DNA from: an uncultured Verrucomicrobiota bacterium
GTDB lineage: Bacteria > Verrucomicrobiota > Verrucomicrobiia > Verrucomicrobiales > Verrucomicrobiaceae
Assembly (NCBI GenBank): GCA_903848465.1
Contig: CAINGK010000184.1
Span: 1-64,000 of the forward strand
DNA: 64,000 bases
Direction of reading: 5' to 3'
Shown in pieces: positions 59,997 to 64,000 of the stretch; position 1 is the stretch's first letter; every line of letters begins with the position of its first letter. The notes beneath the pieces are model-generated. The model saw nothing but the letters and a program-made list of their open reading frames with translations, was not told the origin of the DNA and made no database searches. Position numbers and translations under genes: made by a program.

Positions 59997-61135
59997 GGCT
60001 TGAGTTTGAATTTGCCGAAATGGATGTGCGTGCGCGTCTTGTCAGCAGTGCCGCTGTCCCACACGGCGCGGAAGTCGCCGGGAGCGACCTCGATCAGAGT
60101 GGGATACGAGTTTTTGATCCCGGCTTCATAGAAGGTCTTTTCTTCGCTCCACTGGCCGCCTGCGGGCTGCACCTTGTAGCGCAGCGACGAACGCGAGGCT
60201 TTGGCAGGCATGGCCGGACCGTCGTTATAGACATAGAGATGGCTGCCGTCCGCATTGCGGCTGAAGAAGCCTTTGGAGCGGGAATTCCAGAGATCAGGCT
60301 CCTGTTTGGCGGGCGTCCAGGTGGTGCCGCCGTCTTTGCTCACGCTGGAAAAAGCGCGCGGTGGATCGAGCGCATCTTTTTCCTCCCAGTTGCAGGTGCG
60401 CATGACGAGCTTGAGTTCATCCGGCGCATCGCCCACGGCGATGCCGCCTTCGTGCAGGAAGACCTTGCCGCTCTCCGGCTGCGGGATGTAGCCCTCAAAC
60501 TTCCACTCCAGCAGGCTGGTGCTGCTGAGCATGAATTGATCGCGCGAACCGAGGGGATCGTTGCGCATGGTATTGCGATGCGCCGGGAGCAGGTAGCGTT
60601 TTTGTCCTTTTACTTCTGTTTCCAATACGCCAGCGACGACGATCAGCGGGCCGGTGTACTGCATGGCCATCTCCACGGGCGTCCATGAGCGTCCGCCGTC
60701 CGCGCTGTAGGCGGCAACAAGCTGGGAGTCTTCGCTGTGCTTGAAATTCATGGGGCAGCGCATGGCATAGCACCACATCACATCCTGGTTTGAGGGCTTG
60801 AACAGGATCGCGTTGGCATAGGCAAAATGAATCGCGCCCTGCCAGTGGTTGTGATCAAAGACGGGCACCGGTTCATTCCACGTGTCGCCGTCATTGAAGG
60901 AGACGCTGGCGTAGATGCTGCCCATGTCCACCTTGCCGGGAATGCCAACGCCGTAGGCCGCCACGAGCTGCTTCGGCTTCCACATGGCGATGTAGGGCTC
61001 CCAGACCAGGGATGCACCGGGGTGCTGGTCCATGTGGCGGATGACGCGGACGTCTTTGACATCGCCGCGATAGTCTTCGGCAATGGCGAGGCTGGCCACG
61101 CAGATGGTGGCGAGGGTGAGCAGGTTCGTTTTCAT
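59993..61135 (-). CDS. Exported sialidase-like BNR propeller (A)
   Basis: 380 residues with a signal peptide (MKTNLLTLATICVASLAIAE). Asp-box-like turns recur (SFNDGDTWNEP, SADGGRSWTP, SKDGGTTWTP), consistent with a six-bladed sialidase/neuraminidase fold. There is no RIP motif like the two GH33 genes have, so it belongs to a different branch. Secreted glycosidase or glycan-binding roles are both possible. It overlaps the genes on both sides by four bases. Confidence 0.78.
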   Translation of the reverse strand: MKTNLLTLATICVASLAIAEDYRGDVKDVRVIRHMDQHPGASLVWEPYIAMWKPKQLVAAYGVGIPGKVDMGSIYASVSFNDGDTWNEPVPVFDHNHWQGAIHFAYANAILFKPSNQDVMWCYAMRCPMNFKHSEDSQLVAAYSADGGRSWTPVEMAMQYTGPLIVVAGVLETEVKGQKRYLLPAHRNTMRNDPLGSRDQFMLSSTSLLEWKFEGYIPQPESGKVFLHEGGIAVGDAPDELKLVMRTCNWEEKDALDPPRAFSSVSKDGGTTWTPAKQEPDLWNSRSKGFFSRNADGSHLYVYNDGPAMPAKASRSSLRYKVQPAGGQWSEEKTFYEAGIKNSYPTLIEVAPGDFRAVWDSGTADKTRTHIHFGKFKLKP

Positions 61136-62322
61136 GGTTGGTTCCAGATGATCTTGGCGAGCAGGATGCGGTTGTTTTCACCCTGGCGGTTTTTCGGAAA
61201 GGCCATCTCGGTGCTGATGACCCAGGTTTCGTTTTCGTTCACATCCACCGGTGCGTAGCCGCCGCCGAGATCGACACCGGTTTCGGGCATGAGGATTTGT
61301 TCGGTCGCACGAATGACGTGCAGATTGTCGGGATCGACCTGAGCGATGAAAATGGGCGCGCGATGACGGAAGACGTGGTCGTTGCTGGCACCTTTCCGGG
61401 TGTAGATGAGGTACAGGGCGTCGCCATGCGTGATCCAATGCTGCTGGGTGCAGTAGGTGCCGACCGGCTTGCCGTCATCGAACTTCCATTCGACGACGGG
61501 CTCGTAATTGATGCCGTCGGTGCCACGGGCAACGTAGCCGGTTTTCTCGCCGCGCATGGTGAGGAAGTAGCGGCCTTTGAAGCCGATGACGGATGGCTCG
61601 TAAAGACCGCGCATCACTGCGGTGGTGAGTTCGGAGCCGTGTTCACGATAGGTCAGTGTTTCGCCATCGAAGGTGCAGCGTGCGACGATGGTGATGTAGG
61701 TGCGGAGCTTTGGGTCGGCACGATAACGCACGGGAAGGAGCACCTCGCCGTTGGGAAGATCGAAGCGCTGATTGCAGCCGGCATTGGGTTCGATGATGGG
61801 ATGGCCCGCGTGATCTTTATCAGGCATGGTCATTATTTTGAGGCCGCTCCATTCATTCTTGGCGGGTGAATAAATGGTGTAAGCCACGCGCTCGTAGGCG
61901 CGGTCATCCTTGGCTTCGCTGGGCTTGGCGTCTTTGCGGAAGCCGAAGGTCTTGCCGGTGACGAGCACCTTGCGAGTGGTTGCGTGCCATTGCGGGCAAA
62001 GGTCTCCCATGACCATCTCGACGCCGAGAGGGCTCATTTTCCGGCCTAGGCTTTCGATTCGCTGAGGCACGCTCCAGGTTTTGGCGCCGTCCGTGGTTTC
62101 GAGGGCAAAGATGTCGCGATAGCCGTGGGAGCCCTGTTTTTCGAACTCCTGGGTGGTGACCATGACCCGCGCTGGATCTCCGGGAATCACCGCCGCACGC
62201 GACTGCGCCCAATGATAAGCACCTTTGCTGGCGAGCACGGTGCTGTTTTCGGTGCGGAAATCAGCGGCGGATGCACTGAGGCAGGCAGCGATGAATGCCA
62301 AGACGATTTTCACGGCTACCAT
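61132..62322 (-). CDS. Exported sialidase-like BNR propeller (B)
   Basis: 396 residues with a signal peptide (VKIVLAFIAACLSASAAD). It shows the exo-sialidase-like pattern: HWAQSRAAVIPGDPARVMVT, ETTDGAKTWSVPQ, VLLPVRYRADPKLRTYITIV and LYEPSVIGFKGRYFLTMRG. It is related to propeller A but clearly diverged. It overlaps the RraA gene by seven bases and propeller A by four, so the four genes are read as one message. Confidence 0.75.
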   Translation of the reverse strand: MVAVKIVLAFIAACLSASAADFRTENSTVLASKGAYHWAQSRAAVIPGDPARVMVTTQEFEKQGSHGYRDIFALETTDGAKTWSVPQRIESLGRKMSPLGVEMVMGDLCPQWHATTRKVLVTGKTFGFRKDAKPSEAKDDRAYERVAYTIYSPAKNEWSGLKIMTMPDKDHAGHPIIEPNAGCNQRFDLPNGEVLLPVRYRADPKLRTYITIVARCTFDGETLTYREHGSELTTAVMRGLYEPSVIGFKGRYFLTMRGEKTGYVARGTDGINYEPVVEWKFDDGKPVGTYCTQQHWITHGDALYLIYTRKGASNDHVFRHRAPIFIAQVDPDNLHVIRATEQILMPETGVDLGGGYAPVDVNENETWVISTEMAFPKNRQGENNRILLAKIIWNQP

Positions 62323-63059
62323 TCTCCATCACGTTGGAATTTGGCTTTGGCATTCTTGCCGAACTGCGCGCCAGCGGCGGCGAGGTTGGCCAGCACCTCA
62401 TCGCTGCGGAGACCGGCGCTGCTACGAGCGGCGGGGATGACTGTCAGGCATTCATTGGAATCCATGAAGCGGGAGGCTTCGAGGATTTGCGGCTGGGCTT
62501 CGGGCTCGATGACGAGGAAGCCGTGCTTGTCAGCGTGAATGAGATCGCCGGGGGTGACCTTGCGGCCAAAGACTTCGACTTCGCAGTTCCAACGCACGGG
62601 ATGCACGTGGGCATGACCCACGCAGAAACGGCGGGCCAGCGCTTTGAAGCCGGCGTTGGTCATTTCATCGACATCGCGAATCGCGCCATCGACGATGGTG
62701 CCCACGCAGCCGAGGGCACGGTGCATGTTGCTGTTCACCTCGCCCCAGAAGGAGCCGATGGTGCGGGGTTTGTCAAGATCCTGCACGCAGACGATCTTGG
62801 GGCCGGGGATGCTGGCCACGTAGCTGCGGTATTCATTCCACGCGTTCGCATTGGCTTCGCGATGCGCCTTGTTGCTTGGCTCGACCACAACGGTGACGGC
62901 GTAGCCGACCATGGGCCCCATCTGCGGCATGAAATCGCGGGTTTCTTCGAGGTTGAAGCCATCGGCGGCGGGATCGCGTTTGGTGATCTGCTCCCAGCCA
63001 TTGTAGATGGTGGGGGTGTTCCAGCGTTTGAGTTGAAGGAGGTCGGAATGAGGAATCAT
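62316..63059 (-). CDS. RraA-family protein (possible aldolase/decarboxylase)
   Basis: 247 residues from the chosen ATG; a TTG lies 9 bases upstream. The RraA/HMG-aldolase core is clear: FWGEVNSNMHRALGCVGTIV, DGAIRDVDEMTNAGF, GDLIHADKHGFLVI. The GxxxDGxxRD region binds the metal and the carboxylate of pyruvate in HMG/CHA aldolases. The full set suggests a small-molecule enzyme rather than an RNase E inhibitor. As first gene of the operon, next to an HpcH-type aldolase, it probably handles a sugar-acid intermediate (inference). Confidence 0.85.
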   Translation of the reverse strand: MIPHSDLLQLKRWNTPTIYNGWEQITKRDPAADGFNLEETRDFMPQMGPMVGYAVTVVVEPSNKAHREANANAWNEYRSYVASIPGPKIVCVQDLDKPRTIGSFWGEVNSNMHRALGCVGTIVDGAIRDVDEMTNAGFKALARRFCVGHAHVHPVRWNCEVEVFGRKVTPGDLIHADKHGFLVIEPEAQPQILEASRFMDSNECLTVIPAARSSAGLRSDEVLANLAAAGAQFGKNAKAKFQRDGEW

Positions 63060-63097
63060 GGGATGCAAAGGTGGGACATCATGAACGACGCAACATT

Positions 63098-63119
63098 TGA
63101 AATCTCTGTGGTCATTTCA
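63098..63119. promoter_or_regulatory. Candidate operator of the sugar operon
   Basis: TGAAAT (63098-63103) and ATTTCA (63114-63119) are perfect 6-base arms 10 bases apart, in the 89-base gap between the RraA operon and the divergent GntR/LacI-type gene. A second inverted pair, CCAC/GTGG, lies at 63125-63138 nearer the regulator. One or both may be bound by that regulator. Confidence 0.45.
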
Positions 63120-63148
63120 GCTTACCACGGCATGGTGGGCTTCCGCTT

Positions 63149-64000
63149 ATGCACGCCGTACCACCCAGACCCTCGCTCATCACCCACAGCGCCGACTTTT
63201 TGCGCGAGGCTCTGCAGCGTGGTGAATGGCAGGAGGTGCTGCCGTCGGAGCGCACGCTTTGCATTCGAATGCGCATCAGCCGCCCCACGCTGCGGGCGGT
63301 GCTGACGCAGTTGGAGCGCGAAGGCGTGATCGGGGCGGTGGTGAACAAACGCCGCCAGATTCTAGCAGCCCCCGTCTCGCGCGGGAAGAGTGTTTCATCA
63401 CGCGTGATTGCGCTGCTGACGCCCGTGCCGCAGCAGGCGATGCCTCCGTTTGTGCTGTTCTGGGTGGATGCGCTGCGTGAGCTGCTGGCGGAGGCCGGAT
63501 ATCAGCTTGAGGTGCATGCGAGCCCGCATTGCTTCACCGCCAAACCTGCGGGCGGGTTGAAAAAACTGACGCAGCGTGTGCCTGCTGCAGCGTGGGTGAT
63601 GTTTCGCTCCACCCCTGTAATGCAGCGCTGGTTTGTCGAGCAGCAACTGCCAGCCGTCATCGCGGGATCGTGCGCGGATGACATGGGACTGCCCTCCGTG
63701 GATCTGGACTACCGCGCGACCTGCCGACATGCGGCGACGATGCTGATGCAGAAAGGGCACCGCCGCATAGCACTGCTGCTGCCGGACTCTGCGCATGGCG
63801 GAGATGCGGACAGCGCGCAAGGGTTCCGCGAAGCTTTTGCGACGAGCGAGGCCGTGCCCTGCGTGGTGCCACATCATGAGACGGCGGAACAGGTGATCGA
63901 GAGTCTGAATGAGGCGCTGAAGAGGAAACCCGCACCCACGGCGTTCCTGGTGGCGCGTTCGATTCACACGCTGACGGTGGTGACACATCTGCTGCGGCTG
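63149..64000 (+). CDS. GntR/LacI-type (AraR-like) regulator, 3' end beyond the window
   Basis: 284 codons are visible and the frame is still open at the edge. Residues 10-75 are a GntR winged helix-turn-helix (DFLREALQRGEWQEVLPSER, SRPTLRAVLTQLEREGVI). From about 85 on it is a periplasmic-binding-protein-like sensor of the LacI class (VIALLTPVPQQAMPPFVLFW, AWVMFRSTPVMQRWFVEQQ, ATMLMQKGHRRIALLLPDS). This GntR-head/LacI-body design is known from AraR-like sugar regulators. Divergence from the sialidase/aldolase operon suggests it senses a sugar released by that operon. Confidence 0.85.
   Translation, partial: MHAVPPRPSLITHSADFLREALQRGEWQEVLPSERTLCIRMRISRPTLRAVLTQLEREGVIGAVVNKRRQILAAPVSRGKSVSSRVIALLTPVPQQAMPPFVLFWVDALRELLAEAGYQLEVHASPHCFTAKPAGGLKKLTQRVPAAAWVMFRSTPVMQRWFVEQQLPAVIAGSCADDMGLPSVDLDYRATCRHAATMLMQKGHRRIALLLPDSAHGGDADSAQGFREAFATSEAVPCVVPHHETAEQVIESLNEALKRKPAPTAFLVARSIHTLTVVTHLLRL

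Noticed and set aside
1..64000. CRISPR arrays, rRNA genes or complete insertion sequences
   Set aside because: I looked for regularly spaced repeats, rRNA signatures and transposase motifs and found none.

Overview
The window is high-GC bacterial chromosome that looks like Verrucomicrobiota (a Prosthecobacter/Verrucomicrobium-type genome). The pointers are a planctomycete-type cytochrome c/DUF1549/DUF1553 protein paired with a Tat-exported DUF1501 protein, many exported sialidases, a sulfatase and a polysaccharide lyase, very large Ala/Thr/Ser/Gly-rich exoproteins, and few clear Shine-Dalgarno sites. This assignment is inference; there is no rRNA or other marker gene here. The right edge cuts through a regulator gene.

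Layout. 1-1963: a gene-poor stretch with an array of GGGTCA/TGACCC words, a YdeI-type protein with a CDGSH iron-sulfur tail, and two long imperfect hairpin elements. 1964-4135: an exported acetyl-xylan-esterase-type hydrolase. 4279-4363: tRNA-Leu with an AAG anticodon. 4528-18502: a tight eight-gene minus-strand operon. It encodes an FHA/GYF/zinc-ribbon GTPase, a GAP1-N2-like membrane protein and its tandem paralogue, a 1010-residue membrane protein, a GYF/transglutaminase-like membrane protein, a MotA/TolQ/ExbB proton channel and two ExbD/MotB-like partners. I read this as a GTP-controlled, proton-motive-force-driven envelope complex, possibly a conflict (defence) system. It is the best candidate in the window for an undescribed multi-gene system. 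18675-26189: a BD-FAE-like esterase, the DUF1549/1553 and DUF1501 pair, a membrane protein of unknown function and a TPR protein.

26239-48213: three giant secreted proteins and a CusB-type adaptor. They are a sulfatase/metallophosphatase fusion (2334 aa), the metal-efflux adaptor with no pump beside it, a PL6 lyase (about 1614 aa) and a YHYH/Lcl/multicopper oxidase fusion (about 2741 aa). The first and last share an upstream block at identical spacing. Both are also riddled with a roughly 65-75-residue module that sits in frame inside other domains, including the sulfatase fold and the Lcl fold, and inside other copies of itself. A homologous domain is present with and without the module, which points to real insertion events.

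48358-53621: a Tat-exported glycosidase-like protein; an Old Yellow Enzyme / luciferase-like oxidoreductase / aldo-keto reductase operon; and a divergent ArsR-type regulator with a clear palindrome between them. 53707-63059: an eight-gene carbohydrate operon with many start/stop overlaps (RraA-like protein, two BNR propellers, HpcH/HpaI aldolase, beta-helix protein, GH32/43-like propeller, two tandem GH33 sialidases). It is divergent from a GntR/LacI-type regulator (63149 to the window end) that probably controls it.
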